From: Alphaproteobacteria bacterium
Lineage (GTDB): Bacteria > Pseudomonadota > Alphaproteobacteria > CACIAM-22H2
Reading direction: 5' to 3'
NCBI GenBank assembly: GCA_017308135.1
Contig: JAFKFM010000006.1
Coordinates: forward strand, 685,724-749,723
DNA: 64,000 nucleotides
This document shows positions 25,744-33,292 of this stretch, one piece after another. Position 1 is the stretch's first letter. Every line of letters begins with the position of its first letter. The notes under the pieces are model-generated. The model ran no database searches. It saw only the letters and a program-made list of their open reading frames with translations, and was not told where the DNA came from. The position numbers and the translations under genes are program-made.

Positions 25744-26711
25744 GCGCTTTCCCGCCACTCGACAGGCCAAAACGTGCCCGGCGGCACGGATGTCGCCGGG
25801 CCGACCAAAGCGGGCCCGCCGATGCGCGCGAGCAGCGCATAGAGCTTCGACGCGGCGTCGCGTTCCTCCGTGCGCCATTGGCGCGGCATGCCGGCGCGAT
25901 ACCAATCGCGCAGTTTGAGAAGCTCGGCCTCGTCGGCCGCATTGGTCAACGGGCGCAAACGCCGCCATTCGTCGTCGGATCGCGCGAGGATGCCCCGCGC
26001 TTGGCGCGACGCGGCAAGGAAGCCCGCGAGCGTCTCGCGATTGTGTTCGGCCCACGCGGTCGAGAAGGTGTAGCCGAGATAGGGCACGCCGGTGCCAATA
26101 CCCAGCTCCGCGACCGCATCCTCCACCGCCATCACGCGGCGCGCACCCGCCGCCTCGGCGCGCGCGGCGAAGGGCCAGAAGGTCAGCACCGCATCGAGGC
26201 GGCCGAGTTTCATCTGCTCGGCGAGCAGCGAGGGTGCGGCGAAGCTGCGCTCGGTCGCGGTGTCGAGATCGATCCCGAGGCGATCCTTGGCGTAGGCGCG
26301 CAAGATCAGCCAGCTTTTGTCGAGCGGCGAACCCGCGATGCCGAGCCGCTTGCCGACAAGGTCGGCGACTCTGCGCACCGGCGACGCGTCGGGGGCGATC
26401 AACGCGCCGACGGCGTTGGAGAAGGGCACGAAGCTCCAATCCGCACCGGTGGCGCGCTGGCGCGCGACCCACATCCAATCGACGACGATCGCGTCGACCT
26501 GGCCCGCTTGCAGCGCGATCTGTGCGGCTTGCGGTGCGGCCAATTCCTGCGGCGCGACGGCCGCCAAGCCGTGCGTGCGGATCACGTCGATCTCCCACGA
26601 CACCGTGCCGAAGCGCAGCACGCCGACCCGGATAGCGGGCGCGGCGCGGACGATATTGGGGCGTAAAGTGGCGGCGAGAAGAAGGGCCGAGAAGCGGCGG
26701 CGGGCGAGCAT
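25740..26711 (-). CDS. ABC transporter substrate-binding protein (NitT/TauT type)
   Basis: 323 aa. The N-terminus MLARRRFSALLLAATLRPNIVRA is a signal peptide. The mature domain has VGVLRFGTVSWEIDVI, AIVVDWMWVARQR and LVGKRLGIAGSPLDKSWLILRAYA, typical of SsuA/TauA/ThiY-like receptors. First gene of a three-gene overlapping operon. I start at the ATG before the signal peptide although the open frame continues upstream. Confidence 0.88.
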   Translation of the reverse strand: MLARRRFSALLLAATLRPNIVRAAPAIRVGVLRFGTVSWEIDVIRTHGLAAVAPQELAAPQAAQIALQAGQVDAIVVDWMWVARQRATGADWSFVPFSNAVGALIAPDASPVRRVADLVGKRLGIAGSPLDKSWLILRAYAKDRLGIDLDTATERSFAAPSLLAEQMKLGRLDAVLTFWPFAARAEAAGARRVMAVEDAVAELGIGTGVPYLGYTFSTAWAEHNRETLAGFLAASRQARGILARSDDEWRRLRPLTNAADEAELLKLRDWYRAGMPRQWRTEERDAASKLYALLARIGGPALVGPATSVPPGTFWPVEWRESA

Positions 26712-26798
26712 GCGGTCGCTATTCCAGAAAGATAATATCAATGGTACCAACCCGTTCCCGCCAATGCCAGCGGGGCCAAGACTCGGGAGAGGGCGTCG

Positions 26799-28100
26799 AT
26801 GAGCTTTTCCAGCATGTTCGCGCGTGTAGTTGCACTTGTCGGCGGCGGTGCGGTGGCGCTGCGGCGGCTGCGCGATGGGGATCCGACTCCGGCCTGGGGC
26901 AGTGCGCCCGCAATCCCTGCGGCCAAACCGCAAGGCGCCGTGCCGACCTTGAAGATGCCGACCGCGCAAGGCTGGGCGCCGGGCCAAGTGCCGATGGCCG
27001 CCCCGGGTTTGAAGGTGAACGCCTTCGCGCGCAACCTTGATCATCCGCGCTGGATCTACTGCTTGCCGAACGGCGACGTGCTGATCGCGGAGTCCAGCAC
27101 CGTGCCGGGCCCGGTGAAGACCGTGTTCGGCCTTGCCACGCGCGCCACCATGCAGCGTGCGGGGGCCATCGTGCCCAGCGCCAACCGCATCACGCGCCTG
27201 CGCGACGCCGACGGCGACGGTGTCGCCGAAATCCAAGCGCCGTTCATGGAAGGGCTGAACCAGCCTTTCGGCATGGCGCTGCTCGGCGACACGTTCTATG
27301 TCGGCAACACCGATGGCGTGATGGCCTTCCCCTATGTGAAGGACGCCACGCGCATCGACGCGCCCGGCAAGCGCATCGCGACCTTCAAGCCCGGCGGGCA
27401 TTGGACGCGCAGCCTGCTGCCCAGCCAAGACGGCAAGTTGCTTTATGCGGGCGTGGGCTCGCTCACCAATATCGCCGACGAAGGCATGGAAGCCGAGGAA
27501 GGCCGCGCCGCGATCCATGTGATCGACCTCGCGACCGGGTCGAGCCGCATTTTCGCCGGCGGTTTGCGCAATGCCGTGGGCATGGCGTGGGAGCCGACGA
27601 CCGGCAAGCTGTGGACCGTGGTCAACGAGCGCGACGGTTTGGGCGACGAAACGCCGCCCGATTATCTGACCTCGGTGACCGAGGGCGGATTCTATGGCTG
27701 GCCCTATAGCTATTGGGACCGCATCGTCGACGACCGCGTGCCGCAAAATCCCGAATTGGTCGCGCGTTCGATCACGCCGGATTTCGCGCTGGGCGGGCAT
27801 ACCGCCTCGCTCGGCCTGTGCTGGATGCCGGCGGGAACGCTGCCGGGTTTCCCCGACGGCATGGTGATCGGCCAGCACGGCTCGTGGAATCGCAGCAAGC
27901 TCAGCGGCTACAAGGTCGTGTTCGTGCCGTTCGAAAACGGCAAGCCGTCGGGCCCGTCGCGCGACATTTTGTGGGGCTTCCTGGCGCCGGACGAAAGCGT
28001 GTCCTACGGCCGCCCGGTGGGCGTGACGCTCGGCCCCGATAATTCGCTGCTGATGGCCGACGACGTCGGCAACGTCATCTGGCGCGTGACGGCGGCGTAG
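26799..28100 (+). CDS. PQQ-dependent sugar dehydrogenase-like protein (L-sorbosone dehydrogenase family)
   Basis: 433 aa. An N-terminal hydrophobic helix (FARVVALVGGGAVAL) is a membrane anchor or uncleaved signal. From ~60 there is a six-bladed propeller: FARNLDHPRWIYCLPNGDVLIAE, RDADGDGVAE, LLYAGVGSLTNIADEG, FAGGLRNAVGMAWEP, GGFYGWPYSYW and GQHGSWNRSKLSGYKV, matching the sorbosone/glucose dehydrogenase fold with its PQQ and calcium sites. Oxidises a sugar-like substrate in the periplasm if PQQ is available. It is the last clearly core-type gene before the accessory region. Confidence 0.88.
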   Translation: MSFSSMFARVVALVGGGAVALRRLRDGDPTPAWGSAPAIPAAKPQGAVPTLKMPTAQGWAPGQVPMAAPGLKVNAFARNLDHPRWIYCLPNGDVLIAESSTVPGPVKTVFGLATRATMQRAGAIVPSANRITRLRDADGDGVAEIQAPFMEGLNQPFGMALLGDTFYVGNTDGVMAFPYVKDATRIDAPGKRIATFKPGGHWTRSLLPSQDGKLLYAGVGSLTNIADEGMEAEEGRAAIHVIDLATGSSRIFAGGLRNAVGMAWEPTTGKLWTVVNERDGLGDETPPDYLTSVTEGGFYGWPYSYWDRIVDDRVPQNPELVARSITPDFALGGHTASLGLCWMPAGTLPGFPDGMVIGQHGSWNRSKLSGYKVVFVPFENGKPSGPSRDILWGFLAPDESVSYGRPVGVTLGPDNSLLMADDVGNVIWRVTAA

Positions 28101-28390
28101 GGCGACGGGGATGATTGCGGGCTAGTTTTGCTGTCATGTGCCGCCAGAACGTTCGATAGATGGGCTCGACGCGGCAGGGTCAGCTATTCCAGCACTATCC
28201 GATTTCGGGATCAGTTTTTTATATTTTTCTTGTACCTAGTTTTCGAAAGTGATTTTGGCTTGACTGACGGATTGGCTGAAAAATCCGTTAAAGCCTTTGC
28301 CCCATTGTCAATTTTACGCTTTACCCCTTGCGCAGCGGCGGCGCGGCGCCATGTCTAATAATACGAGGGCTTATAATAAGGAATTTCGCC
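28101..28390. other. AT-rich non-coding stretch
   Basis: 290 bp with an abrupt fall in GC relative to the left flank. No convincing gene. A TATAAT hexamer (28372-28377) lies just before the next gene but too close to its ATG to be a standard -10. Probably the start of horizontally acquired DNA. Confidence 0.5.
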
Positions 28391-28678
28391 ATGTATCGCG
28401 TTCCTAAGCCGGTAGCTTTCGGTTTGGCCACCGGCCTGTTCATCGGCGTCCCGGTCCATCTCTACTCCACGACTCCGAGCTATGCGACGGAGAAGCCAAG
28501 CGACCGTGAGTTTCCGTTTGAGGTGTTCACTGGGATCGGCGGTTCTACCGTTTCCAGCGTCTCGCTTCTCGCCCATACAACGGTCGAGGTTTTGAATACG
28601 GTCCAGGGTGAGGCTTCCGACGCCACAAACTGGCCGGCTTATGCGTTTCTCGTCGAAAAGCCTGGATTTAAGCCATAG
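28391..28678 (+). CDS. Hypothetical exported or membrane protein (95 aa)
   Basis: Begins MYRVPKPVAFGLATGLFIGVPVHLYSTT, one hydrophobic helix or signal peptide, then a short polar domain. AAGGAA lies 8 nt upstream of the ATG. No family recognised. Base composition is lower in GC than in the flanking core genes. Confidence 0.55.
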   Translation: MYRVPKPVAFGLATGLFIGVPVHLYSTTPSYATEKPSDREFPFEVFTGIGGSTVSSVSLLAHTTVEVLNTVQGEASDATNWPAYAFLVEKPGFKP

Positions 28679-28853
28679 CGACTAGGCATCGATTGTCCAA
28701 AGCCCCGCTTGCAAATGACCGGAAGCGGGCACTTATCCACAATTTTCTGAGTGGTGCTGTCAGTCAGCACAGTTACGCTCAACGACTCCGAGCGCGTTGA
28801 AAAACATTTGGCGCGTCCCCTACCCTTGAACACATCCAAGGGAGGTCAATGTC

Positions 28854-29099
28854 ATGAGTTCAATCAGCGTCCAGTGCGGTCACGTGACGCGCCAACTTCT
28901 GAAAAACGGAGGTAGGCTGACAGGAACTGTCAAAGAGTTCGCTCTTGGCGTTATCGGCGATCCGATTGGTGAAAGCGAGAATGCCAAGTTCTGCAGAGGC
29001 ATGGCCGACAAGCTAAAGGCAGATCAGCCGCTCAGCGATTATGAGCAGCATTTTCTAGTCGATGTACTGCTTCTGCACGAGCGGTTGGGTGCGAGATAG
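28854..29099 (+). CDS. Hypothetical small protein (81 aa)
   Basis: Soluble, mixed-charge protein (MSSISVQCGHVTRQLLKNGG... LSDYEQHFLVDVLLLHERLGAR). GGGAGG precedes the ATG, a strong SD. Followed 38 bp later by a good intrinsic terminator, supporting a real transcription unit. No family recognised. Confidence 0.6.
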   Translation: MSSISVQCGHVTRQLLKNGGRLTGTVKEFALGVIGDPIGESENAKFCRGMADKLKADQPLSDYEQHFLVDVLLLHERLGAR

Positions 29100-29118
29100 T
29101 CTTGTAGTAGCGGCAGAT

Positions 29119-29135
29119 GCGGACAGGGTGGGATT
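29119..29135. repeat. tRNA-Ser 3'-end copy (att-like site 1)
   Basis: GCGGACAGGGTGGGATT is identical to 37879-37895, the 3' end of tRNA-Ser. It may be an old attachment site left by an earlier integration. Confidence 0.55.
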
Positions 29136-29136
29136 G

Positions 29137-29163
29137 AAAATCCGCGCTGAAGGCGCGGATTTT
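29137..29163 (+). terminator. Intrinsic terminator
   Basis: AAAATCCGCGC and GCGCGGATTTT form an 11-bp stem with a 5-nt loop and a T-rich 3' side. Follows the gene ending at 29099. Confidence 0.75.
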
Positions 29164-29219
29164 TCCTCGCTGTCGCTCGGACTTCGCTAACCAAGGGTTC
29201 GTTCACCGAACCCAGACAG

Positions 29220-29260
29220 CACTACGCCCGAGCCCCCGGTTTGGGGGCTCGGGCGTAGTG
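29220..29260. terminator. Perfect 18-bp stem-loop at the element edge
   Basis: 29220-29237 and 29243-29260 are perfect reverse complements with a 5-nt loop (GGTTT). The stem is almost all GC with no T-run on either side. A second 8-bp hairpin (29260-29267 with 29271-29278) follows at once and contains the att-like sequence. Could insulate the element or form a recombination structure. Confidence 0.5.
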
Positions 29261-29272
29261 GCGGACAGGGTG
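29257..29272. repeat. tRNA-Ser 3'-end copy (att-like site 2, probable distal att)
   Basis: AGTGGCGGACAGGGTG is identical to 37875-37890 beside the integrase. It is followed by a very AT-rich 50 bp and by paired GATCCACAA repeats mirrored near the integrase, so this copy is the better candidate for the distal end of the element. Confidence 0.6.
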
Positions 29273-29333
29273 TCCGCCAGATTTATAATAATATCATTTA
29301 AATATCAGATAATTAGCATTTCGTGATTCTAGC

Positions 29334-29354
29334 GATCCACAAGTCGATCCACAA
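29334..29354 (+). repeat. Paired GATCCACAA direct repeats, left end
   Basis: GATCCACAA at 29334 and 29346 (12-bp period), 62 bp inside the distal att copy. The same pair with the same spacing and orientation occurs near the integrase. Suggests integrase arm-type binding sites. Confidence 0.55.
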
Positions 29355-29463
29355 TTTAGCTTGTGATGCAAGGCGACAGTCGGAGACGGCTTGCAACCCT
29401 GCCATTCGCCACCGGCCTAGGGCAAAATTCATCCTAGCCAATCGCGGGAGTCGGGGAAACGCC

Positions 29464-29646
29464 ATGCCGCGTCGTCGTAAGCCGGTCGTCGTCTACGAGG
29501 GAAAGCCGCGCAAGGGCGTGCCCTACGAAGATGGCATGGCGGAGTTTGTCGAGAACGAGCCGCCGGGTCCGCACGACTATCAGGTCGGCGTCGAGGAATG
29601 GCCGGGGGAGAACAAGGCCGCCCCACCGCGAAAGCGGGATCGCTGA
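29464..29646 (+). CDS. Small basic hypothetical protein (60 aa)
   Basis: Starts MPRRRKPVVVYEGKPRKG and ends in a basic tail (APPRKRDR), with an acidic centre. The ATG at 29464 has GGGGAAA upstream. Its TGA overlaps the next ATG (TGATG). No family recognised. Confidence 0.55.
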   Translation: MPRRRKPVVVYEGKPRKGVPYEDGMAEFVENEPPGPHDYQVGVEEWPGENKAAPPRKRDR

Positions 29647-30575
29647 TGGCGTCCAAATTCGTGCATCAGACAACAGAGACAATGACCGATTGGGCATCAA
29701 CGGTGTGTGAGGTTGCCGTGTGGTTTTGGGAATGGCTCGGTTCTGCGCTCAACAGTAATTTCTCGACTTCAGCGATTGGTTCCCTTGCCGGTGCTGCTGG
29801 AGGTGCATATGCAATCCAGCGCATCGGCGACAAGGCGAAGGCGCGAGAAGAAATTGAGAAGCAGATTGGTCACTCAAACTCGGCGACATTGTTAGCATCC
29901 GATGCCCTCAACGTATTTTTTGCACTCAAAAGTCAACACACCATACCGCTCTTAAAACGATATAGAGCGGTGCTAACCGCGCACGCGGCGTTCATAGAGG
30001 GAATTTCGAAAGGGACTATTGCTAAGAATACTGTATTTGAGCCCCAGCTTGATCTTCATCAACTCGAAGAAATCTATGAGGGCATGGTTGACCCATTGGT
30101 CAGCGTGATTAGTAAAGATTTAAAAGCTCCGGGACAGTTGGTCCTAATGGCAGGAGCCCTGCGTCGTTGTGTTGAGCAGCTTAGAACCGCAATTCTTAAG
30201 CGCAACAAATTGATCGATGAATGGTCAAAGGAAATTGTCCAACCGAACTTTTCGAAAGTTCAACTGTATCTCGGCATCAAAAATGCGGGGGGCCATCAAA
30301 GTACCGTTTATCCATCGTATATGACGACGATAGAGAAATCGTTAGATGACTGCATTTGGTTCACAAAGACGCTGAGTGACTTGTTGCAGGCTTATGGTCG
30401 TCAAATGCAATCAAAGTACGGAAGGAAGAAGCCTGCGTGGCTGAAACTTGGCCGCGAGCGCCCGAAGGTTACTGGGGTAAACTTGGTTGATGGTCACGAG
30501 GCGTTGGTACCATCATCAGTCGGTTTTGAAGATTGGGTGCGATCTATCGAGGGGCTATTCAATGAGAAAAAGTAG
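29646..30575 (+). CDS. Hypothetical membrane-associated protein (309 aa)
   Basis: An N-terminal Trp-rich segment and hydrophobic helix (~15-65: VCEVAVWFWEWLGSAL, then SLAGAAGGAYAIQRIG) followed by a helical cytoplasmic domain with no recognisable enzyme motif. Codon use is clearly AT-richer than in core genes, indicating transfer. Coupled to the 60-aa gene by a 1-nt overlap. The layout (small partner plus membrane-anchored helical protein in an island) is seen in some defence or exclusion modules, but nothing here proves that role. Confidence 0.65.
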   Translation: MASKFVHQTTETMTDWASTVCEVAVWFWEWLGSALNSNFSTSAIGSLAGAAGGAYAIQRIGDKAKAREEIEKQIGHSNSATLLASDALNVFFALKSQHTIPLLKRYRAVLTAHAAFIEGISKGTIAKNTVFEPQLDLHQLEEIYEGMVDPLVSVISKDLKAPGQLVLMAGALRRCVEQLRTAILKRNKLIDEWSKEIVQPNFSKVQLYLGIKNAGGHQSTVYPSYMTTIEKSLDDCIWFTKTLSDLLQAYGRQMQSKYGRKKPAWLKLGRERPKVTGVNLVDGHEALVPSSVGFEDWVRSIEGLFNEKK

Positions 30576-30648
30576 AATCACTTTTCTAGCCTAACTTTGT
30601 CCCTCAACTAGCCATCGGGCGATTCAATCCGTACACAGCAACATTCGC

Positions 30649-30906
30649 TTATTGTTGCCGTCCAGGCTGATCCGTTTCCAATCGACGACGCCAGAACTTT
30701 TCGGCGCGCTCGTATACGGCTTCTGGCGTCAAGCGATTGAAGATCACCAATACATTTTTGCCGACGCATAGATTGGAGTTTTTATCGAAGTACGCGAGGC
30801 GTTCATCGGACAACTGAAACAGGTGGCTTGCGGCGGCCTCCTGATACAGGAAGCCGACGGTTTCATACTCTTGAAGCATCCAATGCGCGGCTTCTTCTTC
30901 AGTCAT
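30649..30906 (-). CDS. Hypothetical protein (85 aa), DUF6953-like
   Basis: Starts MTEEEAAHWMLQEYETVGFLYQEAAASHL and continues FDKNSNLCVGKNVLVIFNRLTPE. It resembles small uncharacterised proteins with an AAxWMLxE...G.LYQE opening (DUF6953-like, from memory). Its ATG overlaps the stop of the upstream YodC-like gene (ATGA), so the two are coupled. Confidence 0.65.
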   Translation of the reverse strand: MTEEEAAHWMLQEYETVGFLYQEAAASHLFQLSDERLAYFDKNSNLCVGKNVLVIFNRLTPEAVYERAEKFWRRRLETDQPGRQQ

Positions 30907-31085
30907 TTTTTTTGGAGAGCGACGTAAGGCTTGAGAGTGTATTCCTCAAAGTACGCGCTATCCTTCGATGCACCTTTAAACCATTCGCAAAAATAACCCC
31001 CTGTTGGACCGATCCCAGCAACCGTCATAGCGGGTCCGCCAGATTTAAGCTGAACAATATCTCCAAGCTTGAACACATTAGCCAT
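30903..31085 (-). CDS. YodC-like protein (DUF2158)
   Basis: 60 aa: FKLGDIVQLKSGGPAMTV, then CEWFKGASKDSAYFEEYTLKP, the characteristic compact beta-barrel of the YodC/DUF2158 family (F.GD.V.LKSGGP.MTV). Function unknown; common on plasmids and islands. Start at MANVFKLG. Confidence 0.85.
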   Translation of the reverse strand: MANVFKLGDIVQLKSGGPAMTVAGIGPTGGYFCEWFKGASKDSAYFEEYTLKPYVALQKK

Positions 31086-31171
31086 TGTTTGCCTCCGACT
31101 CGGTTGCAACTATCCAACAACCTTTGACGAATTGTGGACTACTTTCAACCTTACCTTCGTCGGTTTCAAAA

Positions 31172-31387
31172 CTATGATCGGTGGCAAGCCCATTTACCCG
31201 CCACGTGATCGAAGCGGCACGTCGCGATCTTCTTGCCGCTGCGCCGGTCGAAGCATTCGTAGATCGTTCTCCATGTCGCCCGGCATTCGTTCGGGGCATC
31301 CGTCGCCAAAACAGGCGGCGGCGTATCGGCTGCGAGCGTCGGTGTAGCGATTAGCGCAACCAATGCCAAGGCGATGAACCGGATCAT
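31172..31387 (-). CDS. Small secreted hypothetical protein (71 aa)
   Basis: MIRFIALALVALIATPTLAAD is a classic signal peptide with an AxA-type cleavage site. The mature part has four cysteines (NECRATWRTIYECFD, ATCRF, WACHRS), probably two disulfides. No family recognised. Confidence 0.65.
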   Translation of the reverse strand: MIRFIALALVALIATPTLAADTPPPVLATDAPNECRATWRTIYECFDRRSGKKIATCRFDHVAGKWACHRS

Positions 31388-31417
31388 GGGCCTGAGTCTA
31401 AGGCGGCCTAGGACTCG

Positions 31418-31993
31418 CTAGGAAGGGCGAGCGAGACGCCTGGGCTTGGCTTGAGGCGGAAGACGGCGACGTTGGGCTTCTCGCGTTAACTTGGGATCGG
31501 GAGCGGGTGGTTGGGAAACACCGATACCCGATAGGCGTTGGTGGCGAAAAAGATCGCCATTAATCTTCGATATCTCTGCGGCAACTGCCTTTAAATCGTT
31601 AAGAGAGATATCACGAATCTTGACGAGATTTGCGGATCGATAAACCAATAAACCTAAAGGGTCACCCTGACCGGCATACTGTCCGTGAACGATTTCATCC
31701 CTCTTGGTTTTAATTATTTTTGCACGAGAAGAAATATCGATAACTTTTTCAAGCGCGGGTCCGGACCCAAATACAAGTTGGGCAAGGCGTCGCCAGTTCC
31801 GAGTTCGGTTAGCGAAGGGCCTCATAAAGTTTACTTCGAAACCGGCGGCGGCCGGATGTTTCAAAAGTGCCGAAATATCTTCATCGATGCTGCTTTCGAG
31901 ATAACCCCATTGTACCGCGACTAGCCCAATAGCTCGTAAGTGCGCATTCGAGGGCGGGAGAATCAAATCAAGGGCATGTGGCTTTTTTTTCAT
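31418..31993 (-). CDS. HEPN-like hypothetical protein (191 aa)
   Basis: Helical protein with WGYLESSIDEDISALL near the N-terminus and TKRDEIVHGQYAG centrally. RDEIVH fits the R-x4-H motif of HEPN ribonucleases, and the arrangement (a helix with a family-like ExxI pattern followed by R(N/D)xxxHG) is common among uncharacterised HEPN-like proteins of islands. The C-terminal ~40 residues are Pro/Arg-rich and disordered. The RNase role is inferred from one motif. Confidence 0.55.
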   Translation of the reverse strand: MKKKPHALDLILPPSNAHLRAIGLVAVQWGYLESSIDEDISALLKHPAAAGFEVNFMRPFANRTRNWRRLAQLVFGSGPALEKVIDISSRAKIIKTKRDEIVHGQYAGQGDPLGLLVYRSANLVKIRDISLNDLKAVAAEISKINGDLFRHQRLSGIGVSQPPAPDPKLTREAQRRRLPPQAKPRRLARPS

Positions 31994-32118
31994 GGCCAAT
32001 AAAAAGAATAATTTGAGCGAGAGGCGAGGTCGTCGACCAAATGCGCGATGCGTCGACAACTAGGCTAATTAGGCTCTTTACAAGAGATCGAGCCGCATGA
32101 TTCTGTTCCCAAGACGAA

Positions 32119-32144
32119 GGGCGGTGAGCCTAAGCCCACCGCCC
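32119..32144 (-). terminator. Stem-loop after the 41-aa gene
   Basis: GGGCGGTG and CACCGCCC form an 8-bp stem with a partly paired loop, 35 nt past the stop at 32179, followed on the minus strand by TTCGTCTT. Confidence 0.5.
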
Positions 32145-32178
32145 CCAACCAAGATAAGTAAGCGAGTTTGCAGCCCTC

Positions 32179-32304
32179 TTACTTATCCTTCTTCGGGTCG
32201 GTCTTGATGGTCTCAACAACGTGGGTCTTCCACTTTAGCTGAGCCGTCTTGACCGGCACGAAACGCCCGTCTTCGGCGTTACGGCCAATTTTGATCTTCG
32301 CCAT
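32179..32304 (-). CDS. 41-aa basic protein of the KIGRxxxxGRFVxVK type
   Basis: Begins MAKIKIGRNAEDGRFVPVK and continues QLKWKTHVVETIK. This pattern (KIGR..., GRF..VK.A, T.VVETIK) recurs in short uncharacterised proteins of proteobacterial chromosomes and islands. AGGGAGGTGAT precedes the ATG with good spacing, one of the strongest SDs in the window. Confidence 0.7.
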   Translation of the reverse strand: MAKIKIGRNAEDGRFVPVKTAQLKWKTHVVETIKTDPKKDK

Positions 32305-32661
32305 TCCAATCACCTCCCTTCTCGGGGTTGACCCCGCGCCTTTCAGGGAACAACTCGAAAAGTACGTGTTGGATAACGAATCGAATTTAGCCGCAACCAT
32401 AAGCATTGCCGATTCCAGGCTTCGGTTCAAGTCTGGGGCAGGTGGACCATTGAAGGAGTGGCCGCCCGGCGCAGAGTTCGTCGCGGACGCCACAGCTAGC
32501 CCGACTGACGCGCTAGTCACCCACCAGGGTGGTGCCCCCATTCCTGTTCGATCATTGACACGGCCGAACCCAGATCGGGGGCCAAGGCGAGATCGGGGAT
32601 CAGGGTGGGCATCGTCTTGTTCATCGACTCGCGCTGTGTGCGGCAAAGTGCGTTCAACTTT
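32305..32661. other. Intergenic stretch without a supported gene
   Basis: 357 bp upstream of the 41-aa gene. Frames on both strands are open for some distance but none combines an SD with protein-like content. It probably holds the promoter and leader of the 41-aa gene. Confidence 0.5.
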
Positions 32662-32976
32662 TCAACGATGAGCCCCCAGTTTTTCAGGGTTGTCGGCTTT
32701 GTCGAGAACGCGGGATGTGGCGGCGACCCGCGCCAGCCGATGCAGGCGCCCCAGTAATTCGCGCTGCGCGCCGGTCGCAGCACCTTCGATCTCCGCCTCC
32801 CAGGCCGCCGCGTCATAGGGCACGGTCGGAAGCACGCCACCATTCCGCTCCGCGATGGCCGCGAGACGCGAATCGAAAATCTCGCAGGCAGACGGCCCGG
32901 GCGGGATCAGCGCGGCCTTCCGGGCGGCGGCCTGGGCTTCAAGCCGAGAAATGCGGTTGGCGATCTTGGCGGTCAT
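32662..32976 (-). CDS. Hypothetical protein (104 aa)
   Basis: Starts MTAKIANRISRLEAQAAARKAALIPPGP, a short coiled-coil N-terminus, then FDSRLAAIAERNGG and a helical tail. Similar small proteins accompany phage or island replication genes. Its 5' end overlaps the preceding gene by 38 nt. SD GGAG 8 nt upstream. Confidence 0.6.
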   Translation of the reverse strand: MTAKIANRISRLEAQAAARKAALIPPGPSACEIFDSRLAAIAERNGGVLPTVPYDAAAWEAEIEGAATGAQRELLGRLHRLARVAATSRVLDKADNPEKLGAHR

Positions 32977-33253
32977 TGGTGATCTCCAGAGCTTCGAGGC
33001 GCTCGATACGGGCTTCCAGCGTGGCGGTTTCCAGCGCGCCGCGCACGACGTTCAAGACGAAGGCGAGCTTCGCCGCATCGGCGGCTCGGATGCGGCCCTG
33101 GCGCGCGGCACGGTAGAGGCGGGAAGCCTCTTCCGCGACGTTCCCAAGCGACGCCAGAGGCCCAACGCGGACGGCGCGAGGGCGGGGGGTGGGGGTACCC
33201 CCGCTATTGACCTTCGCGGCCCCGCTATTGCTGGATTTCTTCGTCTTAGCCAT
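32939..33253 (-). CDS. Hypothetical protein (104 aa)
   Basis: Basic, low-complexity start (MAKTKKSSNSGAAKVNSGGTPTPRPRA) then helices (EEASRLYRAARQGRIRAADAAKLAFVLNVVRGALETATLEARIERLEAL). Resembles small proteins with an EASRLYR..R.G.I...DA..L...L module found in phage/island neighbourhoods. Function unknown. Overlaps the next gene. Confidence 0.6.
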   Translation of the reverse strand: MAKTKKSSNSGAAKVNSGGTPTPRPRAVRVGPLASLGNVAEEASRLYRAARQGRIRAADAAKLAFVLNVVRGALETATLEARIERLEALEITNDRQDRQPHFSA

Positions 33254-33292
33254 ATGCAGCGTAAGCCCCTTTCGCGGGCCGTTTTGTGGTCG

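Noticed and set aside
26712..27878. Long upstream extension of the NitT/TauT receptor frame
   Set aside because: It runs antisense to the sorbosone dehydrogenase-like gene; the signal peptide at 26711 defines the real start.
28733..28741. Perfect DnaA box TTATCCACA
   Set aside because: A single copy; the same 9-mer also occurs inside nadD (44039-44047). No box cluster or origin gene set, so not called an origin.
29119..29278. Possible CRISPR-like repeats from the repeated GCGGACAGGGTG units
   Set aside because: Only two copies plus the tRNA copy, all explained by tRNA-Ser 3'-end duplication; no regular spacers or cas genes.
32517..32660. Short minus-strand frame ending in an Asp/Glu/Trp-containing tail after MNKTMPTLIP
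   Set aside because: No SD near any start and it overlaps the 3' part of another gene's frame; too weak to call.
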